DNA of 64,000 nucleotides from positions 53,112,975 to 53,176,974 of the forward strand of contig CM068580.1 in the NCBI GenBank assembly GCA_035048485.1, given 5' to 3'. Shown one piece after another: positions 13,401 to 23,129 of this stretch. Each line of letters opens with the position of its first letter. The stretch's first letter is position 1. The translations under genes were made by a program, and so were the position numbers. Under the pieces are notes generated by a model. That model was not told the origin of the DNA. It searched no databases and worked only from the letters and a program-made list of their open reading frames with translations. Source of the DNA: Pteria penguin. Lineage: Eukaryota; Mollusca; Bivalvia; Pterioida; Pteriidae.

Positions 13401-16400
13401 ATATTTTTATTCTGAAATAGAACATATAAGTAAACTACAGTTTACTTTGAAAATTATAGCAACCCCCCTCCCATAAATCTGCCAGTGGTTAATACAAGAC
13501 AATTCATATCCTCGTTATCGATTTAAGGATGCATTGATGCATTAAATAATTCTTATTTAAAGTCATGTTGTGGTAGGAATCCATTATTTCTTTTGTGATC
13601 TCTTACCTTGACGTTGGCCAATATTATCATTTCTTTTGTGATCTCCTACCTTGAGGGGACAGGCATGGTGTAGTGGTTAAGCGCTTGGCTTGCGGCGCCG
13701 ACGATCCGGGTTCGATTCCCGGGTTGCGCCACTATGTTTAAGAGGTTGGTTACCTCCTGCTTCCATGTCGCGATATAACTGAAAAATTGTTGAAAGCGAC
13801 GTAAAATACCAATCAACCAACCAACTCTTACCTTGACTTTGGCCAATATTATCATTTCTTTTGTGATCTCTTTCCTTGGCTTTGGCCAATATTGCAGAAA
13901 AAATAAATTCATTGTATTACATACGTGATAGGAAATACTTATGGTGAGACTTCCTAGTGACAAAGGAATGAGTAGAGTGTCATTTACATTGTGGTATAAA
14001 GTACTTGATCTTAAAACTCAACTGGCTTTCCTGTTTAGTATTCAATACCGGTATCTCTTCCTGTAGTTATAACAATAAGGGATTTAGATGATGACCTTTC
14101 CTTTCCTCTTGTTTATTTTCTAATTCTTTCGAAAATGAATAAAAACAGGAATGGGAAAGGGGGGGGGGGGTGTTAGAGAAAAGTAATTATGTAGTTTCAT
14201 ATTCATGAAAAAGACTTTAATATGGATTTTAATTTATTTTTTACACGTCTAAGATATTTTTTTATATTAAACGTTTTTGTAATCTTATGTGACAGAAGTT
14301 AGTTTCCTCCACTGTCTCATCGGTATATTCCGACAACACGACATTTTATCTATCAATATCATCCGACGACACGACACTTATGTTATCGATATCATCCAAC
14401 AACACGGCACTTATGTTATCGATGTCATCCGACCACACGACACTTATATTATCGATATCATCCGACGACACGACGCTTTTGTCTATCGATATCATCTGAC
14501 GACACGACACTTATATTATCGATATCATCCGACGACACGACGCTTTTGTCTATCGATATCATCTGACGACACGACACTTATATTATCGATATCATCCGAC
14601 GACGCGACACTTTTGTCTATCGATATCATCTGACGACACGACACTTATATTATCGATATCATCCGACGACACGACGCTTTTGTCTATCGATATCATCTGA
14701 CGACACGACACTTATATTATCGATATCATCCGACGACGCGACACTTTTGTCTATCGATATCATCTGACGACGCGACACTTATATTATTGATATCATCCGA
14801 CGACGCGACACTTTTGTCTATCGATATCATCTGACGACGCGACACTTATATTATCGATATCATCCGACGACGCGACACTCATGTTATCGATATCATCCGA
14901 CGACGCGATACTTATGTCATCGGTATTATTCGACGACACTACACGTATCTCATTGGTATTATCTGACGACACGACACCTATGTCATCGGTATTATTTATA
15001 GACTGATTGATTGATTATTGTTTTACGTCACTCCACGGTTATTTCACGCATATGGTGACAGCATCTGCCTGATGAAATGCATGGAAATCTATTGGGTCTT
15101 TTCGTTATGCAGAGTTATTTCCAATTTGAGCAGGTATCTGACGTCAAATCCTTATGACGTAATACAATTGCTATATCACTTCCCGTAATTTTACACCACT
15201 TGTCATAGAACTGGTTGACGTCACAATGGTTTGATGTCAGATACCTGTTTATATGGGAAATAACTCTATATAACGAAAAGACTCAATACCTTTGCAACGA
15301 CGATATCACTCATGCTATCGATGTCTTCCGACGACACGACCATTATGTCATCGATATTATCAGACGACATGACATTCATGTTATCGATATTACCATGCAG
15401 ACGCCGTAGAAATTATACATGCTCCGTGTCACGTTATGTATGAAGCCCGTACATGTAGAAAACCGAACGAATCACGTGACGAAACTATAGTCTGTATTCC
15501 TTAGCAACGTTTTACTTATATCTTGATTTATCATGCCAAATTATTCATCATTTTGTATTATAATATTGATATGAGCCGTTTTGTTTGGTTAATTAGATCA
15601 TATTTGCCTGAGAACTCCCCATTGAGCTATCGGAGCCGATAACGGCTTCAGTAACACCCCCCCCCCCCCCACCCCTTCCATGCCTGAGGTTTCCATACCT
15701 CGAAACCCAATAGAGGAATTACACGGTTCTCACGCACATGAGGGTCACTCTCACAGCACCAAATTCTGTAACAGGCAGGGTAAAAAATTGTGGCCGGATG
15801 CGAGAATCGAATCTAGAGCCTTCCGCTATCAAGACGGTTGCTCTAACCATTGAGCTATCCGGGCAAATACCGGCATCCATCACATGTATTTAATGATGTT
15901 CATAACCATGATTCTGTTTATTTCCAGCGGTGGAAATGAAACCTGGGATCTCTAGATCAGTCACCAAGTACCTTATCGACTGGACTATGCCTGCCAGGTA
16001 CCTTACCGACTGGACTACGCCAGCCAAATACCCTATCAACTGGACTACACCAGCCAAGTACCTTACCGATTGGACTATGCCTGCCAAGTACCTTACCGAC
16101 TGGACCACGCCAGCCAAATACCCTATCAACTGGACTACATCAGCCAAGTACCTTACCTACTGGACCACGCCAGCCAAATACCCTATCAACTGGACTACAC
16201 CAGCAAAACACCTTACCGACTGGCCTATGCCTGCCAAGTACCTTACCGACTGGACTACGCCAGCCAAATACTCTATCAACTGGACTACACCAGCCAAGTA
16301 CCTTACCGACTGGACTATGCCTGCCAAGTACCTTACCGATTGGCCTATACCAGCCAAGTACCTTACAGACTGGACTATGCCAGCCAACTACGTACCTTAC

Positions 16401-19400
16401 GGACTGGACTACACCATCCAAGTACCTTACCGATTGGGCTATGCCTGCCAAGTACCTTATCGACTGGACTACACCATCCAAGTACCTTACCGACTGGACT
16501 ATGCCTGCCAAGTACTTTACCGACTACACCGTCCAAGTACCTTACCGACTGGACTATGCCTGCCAAGTACCTTACCGACTGAACTACACCAGCAAAGTAC
16601 CTTACCGACTGGACTATGTCTGCTAAGTACCTTACCGACTGGACTATGCCTGCAAAGTACCTTACCGATTGGCCTACACCAGCCAAGTACTTTACCGACT
16701 GGACTATGCCAGCCAAGTACCTTACCGATTGGGCTATGCCTGCCAAGTACCTTATCGACTGGACTACACCATCCAAGTACCTTACCGACTGGACTATGCC
16801 TGCCAAGTACTTTACCGACTACACCGTCCAAGTACCTTACCGACTGGACTATGCCTGCCAAGTACCTTACCGACTGAACTACACCAGCCAAGTACCTTAC
16901 CGACTGGACTATGTCTGCTAAGTACCTTACCGACTGGACTATGCCTGCAAAGTACCTTACTGATTGGCCTACACCAGCCAAGTACCTTACAGACTGGACT
17001 ATGCCAGCCAAGTACCTTACCGACTGGGCTACGCCAGCCAAGTACCTTACCGATTGGACTATGCCTGCCAAGTACCTTACCGATTGGCCTACACCAGCCA
17101 AGTACCTTACAGACTGGACTATGCCTGCCAAGTACCTTACCGACTGGACTACGCCAGTCAAGTACCTTACCGATTGGACTATGCCTGCCAAGTACCTTAC
17201 CGATTGGCCTACACCAGCCAAGTACCTTACAGACTGGACTATGCCAGCCAAGTACCTTACCGACTGGACTACTCCAGCCAAGTACCTTACAGACTGGACT
17301 ATGCCTGCCAAGTACCTTACCGATTGGCCTACACCAACCAAGTACCTTACAGACTGGACTATGCCAGCCAAGTACCTTATCGACTGGACTACGCCAGCCA
17401 AGTACCTTACCGATTGGACTATGCCTGCCAAGTACCTTACAGACTGGACTACGCCAGCCAAGTACCTTACCGATTGGACTATGCCTGCCAAGTACCTTAC
17501 AGACTGGACTACGCCAGCCAAGTACCTTACAGACTGGACTATGCCAGCCAAGTACCTTACAGACTGGACTACGCCAGCCAAGTACCTTACCGATTGGACT
17601 ATGCCTGACAAGTACTTTACCGATTGGCCTACACCAGCCAAGTACCTTACAGACTGGACTACGCCAGCCAAGTACCTTACAGACTGGACTATGCCAGCCA
17701 AGTACCTTACCGACTGGACTACGCCAGCCAAGTACCTTACCGACTGGACTATGCCTGCCAAGTACCTTACCGATTGGCCTACACCAGCCAAGTACCTTAC
17801 AGACTGGACTATGCCAGCCAAGTACCTTATCGACTGGACTACGCCAGCCAAGTACCTTACCGACTGGACTATGCCTGCCAAGTACCTTACCGATTGGCCT
17901 ACACCAGCCAAGTACCTTACAGACTGGACTATGCCAGCCAAGTACCTTATCGACTGGACTACGCCAGCCAAGTACCTTACCGATTGGACTATGCCTGCCA
18001 AGTACCTTACAGACTGGACTACGCCAGCCAAGAACCTTACCGATTGGACTATGCCTGCCAAGTACCTTACAGACTGGACTACGCCAGCCAAGTACCTTAC
18101 AGACTGGACTATGCCAGCCAAGTACCTTACAGACTGGACTACGCCAGCCAAGTACCTTACCGATGGGACTATGCCTGCCAAGTACCTTACCGATTGGCCT
18201 ACACCAGCCAAGTACCTTACAGACTGGACTACGCCAGCCAAGTACCTTACAGACTGGACTATGCCAGCCAAGTACCTTACAGACTGGACTACGGCAGCCA
18301 AGTACATTACCGATTGGACTATGCCTACCATATGAATACTCGTTATTTACATTAATGTACCGATAATTAATTAAATTTCTACATTCAAAACTACACCATT
18401 GTGTCATTTATTCAAGTGCGTTGTTTTCATTGCATATTGCATAAATATATAACTTATAAAGGACAATGGCTAGACATTATATATGTTAATTGTTAGATGA
18501 AAATTACTGACATTATTAATAAATTTGATAACTGATCATAGGTCTGAATAGGTATTGATAATAATAAACATATGATAAAGTGTGAAATTGTCATTGTACT
18601 GTATTGTTAATTAACCGTATGCATTTCTGCACATAGATATAATACATACATGTATATAACAACAGCAGTATAATATCAGTCAGACATAGTCAGAGAGTGA
18701 GATAATAGTTGATAAAGAAGATTAAGCTTATACAATGTGTTTTCTAATAATAAAAGAATGTTTTATATATTTTCCTAAGTTACATAGTTCTTTTACATTT
18801 TCTGTGCATAAAAGTTGAATTAATTTAAAAACGGAGGGCCTAACAAAATAGTATTTTTTCAAAAGCTGTTGCAGTAAATGAACATAGTTGGGACATTTCA
18901 GAAAAAAATGGAACTCATCTTCAATATCTGAAGTACACAAAGGCAATAAAAGTATCATTAAAGAAATTTTCTTATATCGACCAGTTTCTATCATCAGACA
19001 ACGTGATGACATTCTCAATTTACAAATCAGTTTCTTATATAGTGTTGGAATATGTTTCAAAAATTAAGACAGAGAAGTACGCAACAAGATGTTTATAGAT
19101 TGAAAATTCTGAAAAGAAATACAGATTGCTAATAACGATCAAATAAACGTTCATTGGCAATTGCAATAATATATTGTGGTTTTTCTACATTTTGGTTTGT
19201 CCATAGTTCCAACAAGCCTAAACTAGGCAATAGCTGTTTTACATTAGCGACCCAATTTTTGCAATTACTCCTTTGCAATCATTCGTTATACATTGTCTCA
19301 TAGCAAGCAGCTAAAACACAATTTCCTGTATCTGAAAATTTGATCCCATAATTTTAAATACGAATTTTGCGAATACATTTTAAAGACAGTCTACCAAGTT

Positions 19401-20009
19401 CAAAATATATCGAGTATTTGGCGTTGATTTCTTCACACCTAGCATATTTTTACAGAAATCAAGATGAACCTTTTTGATATCTGGTGCCGAGTGAAATCCC
19501 CATACTTCACATCCATAATATGCATGCTGCATTTACATGTATTAGTTCTATATAAACAAGAAATGTAGGTTAATGATTTAAATATTACAAGTGTTACACC
19601 TTTAGCTGTTATGAAATTTACCTTGTTTTCTCTGTAAAATAATAGCTCTTTGTCGTGCAGTGTTCCCCATACCTTTGTTTTTCTACCTGGTATCAGCTGA
19701 AATGCGCAGATGATTCTTACGTATTAAATGGAAGATTAATCTATGAACTTGACAGAAAAGTGAATATATACTATATTAGAATTTACACATGTTATCTGAA
19801 CATGGTAGTAACAATAACACTGTCCATAAAAGAAGCTAAGGTATAAGTAGTTAGATACACACATAAGGTAGCACGCCTGTGTAAGTTTGATTTATGTATA
19901 TAAGATGAGTATAAAACTATAGATAACCTATAAGGCAAAGTAAAAAGCTTCAAGTTAAAAAAGAACTTACCCCGGGCTTCTGTAATAACCCTTCAAATCG
20001 AATATTCAT
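6279..20009 (-). CDS. PH-domain protein, 503 aa, five exons
   Basis: Join (minus strand): 20009-19971, 19696-19622, 11416-11303, 7679-7600, 7482-6279. All junctions are GT-AG, and the phases (0,0,0,2) close to an exact 504-codon frame. Residues about 5-102 form a PH domain. Strand 1 is FEGLLQKPG, strands 2-3 are KVWGTLHDKELLFYREN, and the C-terminal helix is CEQWVKQIQQAV with the near-invariant Trp at residue 87. PH domains bind phosphoinositides or protein partners, so a membrane-recruited adaptor role is inferred. Residues 103-503 are Ser/Thr/Lys/Glu-rich with no domain I recognise, apart from an acidic, hydrophobic-studded stretch around LTEEQENMLMELTFDPLPEL. The start is firm, because an in-frame TAG lies 9 nt upstream of the ATG. 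The layout of the PH domain recalls STAP- or DOK-type adaptors, but no SH2 or PTB domain follows. Introns 2 and 3 are filled with minisatellites, SINEs and a LINE relic. Expression is not shown. Confidence 0.82.
7600..7679 (-). CDS. PH-domain gene, coding exon 4
   Basis: 26 codons plus 2 nt (residues 77-102) carrying the PH C-terminal helix HTCEQWVKQIQQAVNNL. The acceptor is TCTATTTCAG and the donor GTGATATAC. It ends in phase 2. Confidence 0.85.
7765..10110. repeat. 62-bp minisatellite (two subfamilies)
   Basis: About 40 units in intron 3 of the PH gene. The unit is GGCTGGACTTGTCTGAGATG, then AACATTCATGCTATAATATAGG and TGAGGTGTGGTGTACAGTAC. A shorter form lacking TACAGTAC is interspersed. 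From about 9800 a homogeneous subfamily with GACATTCACATTGTGGTGTA takes over. Confidence 0.92.
10111..11302. repeat. Intron 3 remainder with a ~160-bp duplication
   Basis: 10588-10732 and 10893-11056 are diverged direct copies (GTCAAATGA.TATGGCA ... GAATGCC.TTACATACAGAAG). A degenerate B-box, GGGGTTCGAATT, at about 10477 suggests an old SINE. No exon is seen. Confidence 0.5.
11303..11416 (-). CDS. PH-domain gene, coding exon 3
   Basis: 38 codons (residues 39-76), from RTSCIGSEELAEIK to ITETKTTIF, forming the central PH strands. The acceptor is CTTTGCAG and the donor GTAAGTAAAG, phase 0 at both ends. Confidence 0.82.
11417..12533. other. Intron 2 of PH gene, plain part
   Basis: AT-rich, with no exon with splice sites on either strand that I can support. 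Confidence 0.4.
12549..12777 (-). mobile_element. tRNA-derived SINE, family B, full length
   Basis: On the minus strand it has a tRNA-like head (GGCCTAGTGGTATCGCGCT, B box GGTTTGAGTCC), then a body with TCCGAAAGACAGGACACC in reverse and a TGATTGAT tail. The 15-bp duplication ACAAATCCATATATA flanks it perfectly at 12534-12548 and 12778-12792. Confidence 0.85.
13590..13905. repeat. Short 43-bp direct repeats around a SINE
   Basis: Copies of TTGGCCAATATTATCATTTC and then TTTTGTGATCTC(T/C)TACCTTGAC lie on both sides of the SINE at 13655-13825. Confidence 0.6.
13655..13825 (+). mobile_element. tRNA-derived SINE, family A
   Basis: A box TGGTGTAGTGGTTAAGCGC, then GGGTTCGATTCCCGG as a perfect T-arm/B box, then a body and the tail AAAGCGACGTAAAATACCAA. 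TACCTTGA flanks both sides as a likely target duplication. Confidence 0.85.
14330..14998. repeat. 33-bp minisatellite (TATCGAT array), left part
   Basis: About 20 units of 33-34 bp, with core ATCATCCGACGACACGACAC and then TTATATTATCGAT, often alternating as 67-bp dimers. It resumes at 15301-15395 after a nested insertion. Confidence 0.9.
15001..15300 (-). mobile_element. SINE-B fragment split by a MITE
   Basis: 15001-15089 matches the tail half of family B (TGATTGATTATTGTTTTACG, TATGGTGACAGCATCTGCCT). The family continues with CCTTTGCAACGA at 15289-15300, directly after the MITE at 15090-15288. Confidence 0.65.
15090..15288. mobile_element. 199-bp palindromic MITE, copy 1
   Basis: The ends are TATTGGGTCTTTTCG and CGAAAAGACTCAATA. 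The arms contain GAGTTATTTCC, TATCTGACGTCAAA and their reverse complements. TA duplications at the ends point to a Tc1/mariner-like or similar TA-targeting family. A second copy of the same length is at 59830-60028. Confidence 0.85.
15301..15395. repeat. 33-bp minisatellite, right part
   Basis: Three more units of the 14330 array (TCCGACGACACGACCATTAT), cut off from it by the nested SINE and MITE. Confidence 0.8.
15660..15870 (-). mobile_element. tRNA-derived SINE, third type
   Basis: The minus strand reads GGATAGCTCAATGGTTAGAG (A box) and TAGATTCGATTCTCGCA (B box), then an unrelated body. The acceptor stem has a mismatch, so this is not an intact tRNA gene. A C14 run lies at about 15656-15670. 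Confidence 0.6.
15945..18332. repeat. 30-bp minisatellite, about 79 units
   Basis: The unit is AGCCAAGTACCTTACCGACT and then GGACTATGCC, with alternating ACGCC/ATGCC and CGACT/AGACT variants that give 60-bp and longer higher-order patterns. It lies in intron 2 of the PH gene. Because 30 is divisible by 3 and the unit lacks stops in several frames, open frames up to 604 codons run through both strands. Confidence 0.95.
18725..19545 (-). mobile_element. LINE relic, 3' end
   Basis: The minus strand contains stop- and frameshift-broken stretches such as YYGCEVWGFHSAPDIKKVHL, RCLMIETGRYKKI and SDIEDEFHFFLKCPNY. These match the C-terminal region of non-LTR retrotransposon ORF2 proteins common in invertebrates. 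The reverse transcriptase core is absent. Confidence 0.75.
19622..19696 (-). CDS. PH-domain gene, coding exon 2
   Basis: 25 codons (residues 14-38) that complete PH strands 1 to 3, including KVWGTLHDKELLFYREN. The acceptor is GCGCATTTCAG and the donor GTAAATTTC. It is phase 0 at both ends, so it joins exons 1 and 3 without any adjustment. Confidence 0.78.
19971..20009 (-). CDS. PH-domain gene, coding exon 1
   Basis: It encodes MNIRFEGLLQKPG (residues 1-13), ends in phase 0 and is followed by a strong donor GTAAGTTC. The in-frame TAG 9 nt upstream fixes the ATG as the start. Confidence 0.75.
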
Positions 20010-20610
20010 AGCTACCTAGGTACTGAATAACTTTCAATTCACCGTTATCACTTCTAATCCGTGGTAAACTCAAGTCGATATCAGGTAAGTTTACATTTAA
20101 TGTTCAAATTCGAATTCCACTCGTGATTCACAGCGGACACTTGGATGCGAACTATTCCGTGTGCAGGGTACCTGACATACTTGGTGGTTTTATTGTGGAT
20201 AAATCTACTTCCTTATTTTGTTTCCCTAACATTTAGCTTATTCTTCCTATTGTGCGATTTTCTATACAATGAATTGAACCTTTTTCATACACACCAACGT
20301 CAATTCATAGCATTTAAACGTCCACATAATTTAACAAACTTTTACAAACTTTTAATAAAGTTTATAGCCGTGCAGATTGTAGCATTTGAATTGTTGTAGG
20401 TCGATTATTTTGTCTCTGCAGGTCATATGTATGCAAATCAGAGAACGGACATTTACTGCTCTATTCTATATTTAATGAACAAAGAGAGCAACATGTTTCG
20501 AGATACCTAGATTTATTTACATTGTACGAAATCCATGATTAGGTGTTAGCCTGAGATATGAAAAAATTATGATATGAAGGGCTGCGTTGTGTCGTTATAT
20601 ATATATATAT
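20010..20610. other. 5' flank of the PH gene
   Basis: No clear TATA box on the minus strand and no other gene is seen. A short (TA)n run is at about 20598-20616. Confidence 0.4.
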
Positions 20611-20616
20611 ATATAT

Positions 20617-20860
20617 CACATGCTTGGCCACTGACCGAAATATCCCGGGTTCGAGTCCCGGCGGTGTCTCGTCGGTTTCGGTGTCCAGTATGTCGGATGA
20701 AACAGTAAAACAGATGTCACCTGTCACGATAGACGTTGGTATGTAAAGATCTCTAACGGTTATGGAGAGATCTGTCAGTGTCCAGTATGTCGAATAAGGA
20801 AGTAAAACAGATGTCACCTGTCACGATAGACGTTGCTATGTAAAGATCTCTGCATCAAAC
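20617..20860 (+). mobile_element. SINE-like fragment with internal duplication
   Basis: CCCGGGTTCGAGTCCCGG at about 20643 is a perfect T-arm-like hairpin. The following body, TGTCCAGTATGTCG to TATGTAAAGATCTCT, is present twice in tandem (about 20680-20755 and 20778-20850). Confidence 0.6.
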
Positions 20861-21045
20861 AGACGTCGTCAGCTCTTAATTTAAATATTCATAATCCAGG
20901 TCATCCTCGGTTCCCCATGGTATTTGCGCTACCGCTGAATTCAGGTGTGACATAAAATAATAAACAAACAATATAAATGCCATATGGATGTACCATCAGT
21001 ATCCTACATAAGAGATTCTATCAGCTGCTGTTTTCATCAAGGATG

Positions 21046-21399
21046 ATTAACTGATTGATTGATTGATTGATTGATTATTGTTTTACCTCACTCCACGATT
21101 ATTTCACGTATATGGTGACGGCATCTGCCTGTTGCATTGCATATATATTTAGACCTTTGCAACGGACCCACCCGAAGTAGTGAGGGATCTTTTACGTGCC
21201 ACGCCTACCGTTACACGGGACCTCGGTTTTTACTGTCATCCGAAAGACAGAACACCGATGTGCCTAGCCGCAAGTAGTGGCCCTATATGAATCATTCATA
21301 TAGGGTCACTATTTGCGGCTACGGTGTGCCATGAGTGGTAGTCGAACCCGGGACCTCTTGATCATGAGCCGAGCACCTTATCCACTAGACCACACCGGC
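21046..21399 (-). mobile_element. SINE family B carrying an inserted palindrome
   Basis: Full family B body with the 14-bp duplication TTTCATCAAGGATG at 21032-21045 and 21400-21413. Between body and head, 21267-21323 holds an extra 57-bp near-perfect palindrome (TAGCCGCAA ... TTGCGGCTA) that is absent from the other copies. Confidence 0.8.
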
Positions 21400-21409
21400 T
21401 TTCATCAAG

Positions 21410-22060
21410 GATGCGCATTGAGTATCTTGCATAAGACATTTATCCGACTCTGCTCTGGGCTTGTTCATCAAAGGGTGTGCCACGAGTATCCTGCATAAGA
21501 CATTTATTCGACTCTGTTCTGGGCTTGTTCATCAAAGGGTGTGCCACGAGTATCCTGCATAAGACATTTATCCTTCTCTGTTCTGGGCTTGTTCATCAAA
21601 GGGTGTGCCACGAGTATCCTGCATAAGACATTTATCCATGTCTGTTGTGGGCTTTTTCATCAAAGGGTGTGCCACGAGTATCCTGTATAAGACATTTATC
21701 CTTGTCTGTTCTGGGCTTGTTCATAAAAGGGTGTGCCACGAGTATCCTGCATAAGACATTTATCCTTGTCTGTTCTGGGCTTGTTCATAAAAGGGTGTGC
21801 CACGAGTATCCTGCATAAAACATTTATCCTTCTATGTTCTGGGCTTGTTCATCAAAGGAAGTGCCACAAGTATCCTGCATAAGACATTTATCCGTCTCTG
21901 TTCTAGGTTTGTTCATCAAGGATGTGCCATGAGTATCCTGTATACGACATTCTATTCGATTCTAATCTAGGTATGCTCATCAAGGATGTGCTATGAGCAT
22001 CCTATACAAGATATTCTATCCATTGCTGTTCTAGGCTTGCTTATCAAGGATTCGTCTTAC
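21410..22060. repeat. 63-bp minisatellite
   Basis: About ten units, with core GAGTATCCTGCATAAGACAT, then TTATCC, GTCTGTTCTGGGCTTGTTCA and TCAAAGGGTGTGCCAC. They diverge towards the right end. Confidence 0.9.
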
Positions 22061-22069
22061 TTGTGGGAG

Positions 22070-22760
22070 ATGTCGATAGTTTTTGAAAAGTAGGTCAAAC
22101 TCCAAGATCAAGGTCACAAGGCCAAAGACCATGGTACCAAATGAAATTTCTTGTCACAACGTATCTATGAGTGAAGTATCAAATCCTTAGCTCTATTTGT
22201 TTAAAACATATAGTCCAGGTTATAGTTTATGGCAATTAAGTCGAAGTCCAAGATCAAAGTTACGGTACCAAATGCCGCAAGGAATCCATGTGTAAGGTTT
22301 CAAAGTCCTACCCCACTTGGTCCATAAGTTATAGACAAGGTTAAAGTTTTAGAAAAGAAGGTCACACTGCAAGGTCAAAGGTCATGATCCCAAATGAAAG
22401 GGCCTTTCACGAGGTATCCATGTGTGAAGTTTCAAAGTCCTAGCCATTTTGGTTCAAAGGTTATAACTAAGTTTTAGTTTTGAAAAGTTGGTCAAACTAC
22501 AACGTCAAGGTCAAAAGGCATGATCCCAAATAAAAGGGTCTTCCACAAGGTCACCATGTGTGAAATTTCAAAGCCAAACCTTTCTTTGGTTCAAAAGTTA
22601 TAGACAAGGTGAAAGTTTTTGAAATGAGATCAAACTTCAAGGTCAAGGTCAAAGGTCATGGTCCAGACTGAAAAGGTCTTCAACAAGGTATCCATGTGTG
22701 AAGTTTCAAGGCTCTACCCTCTTGATTCAAAAGTTATACCCAGGTTAAAGTTTTTGTCTA
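22070..22760. repeat. AGGTCA-rich ~140-bp diverged repeats
   Basis: About five diverged copies of a unit containing TTTTGAAAAG..GGTCAAACT, then runs of AAGGTCAAGGTCAAAGGTCA, CCATGTGTGAAGTTTCAAAG and GGTTCAAAAGTTATA. Related pieces occur at 32340, 51250-51660, 60380-60640 and 61220-61800. Confidence 0.7.
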
Positions 22761-23129
22761 GCATCAGACACGGACGCCAACACTAGAGCTATGACATTAG
22801 CTACCCGGAAATTCGTCCCGGCTCGCCATAAAAATTATCTAAACTTTTATGAAGATTTGTTGAAATGTTTCATGCATAATAGTCGAAAGAATCAATGGAT
22901 ATTTTCAAAAATATTTTCATGCGGGTCTGATGACGTTTATTCCCCACCCTTTTCTTGTATTTACATGTTTACACTTCAGACTAGTTCTTGCACACTTGGT
23001 ACAATGACACCGAGATGAATTAATCTGCCAAGTTTCAGCATGACAGAGAGAAGCTGGGCAGATCAAGCTATACTGTCAACTTTAAATTTTATGTTTTAAG
23101 TTTTAAAATTATTTAATTTTGGTGATAAT

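Noticed and set aside
13671..13735. tRNA gene
   Set aside because: The A and B boxes and T-arm are good, but the 5' acceptor half does not pair with the 3' half, and the same sequence plus body and tail recurs at 31171 and 51946 with target duplications: a SINE.
15790..15866. tRNA gene on the minus strand
   Set aside because: The acceptor stem has a mismatch, the T-stem pairs poorly, and it continues into a SINE body.
16517..18407. Very long open frames (up to 604 codons, several frames, both strands)
   Set aside because: They are produced by the stop-free 30-bp repeat unit. The same peptide pattern appears in many frames, with no conserved domain and no splice or start signals of its own.
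20641..20661. tRNA T-arm
   Set aside because: Only the T-arm hairpin is intact; D-arm and acceptor stem are not found.
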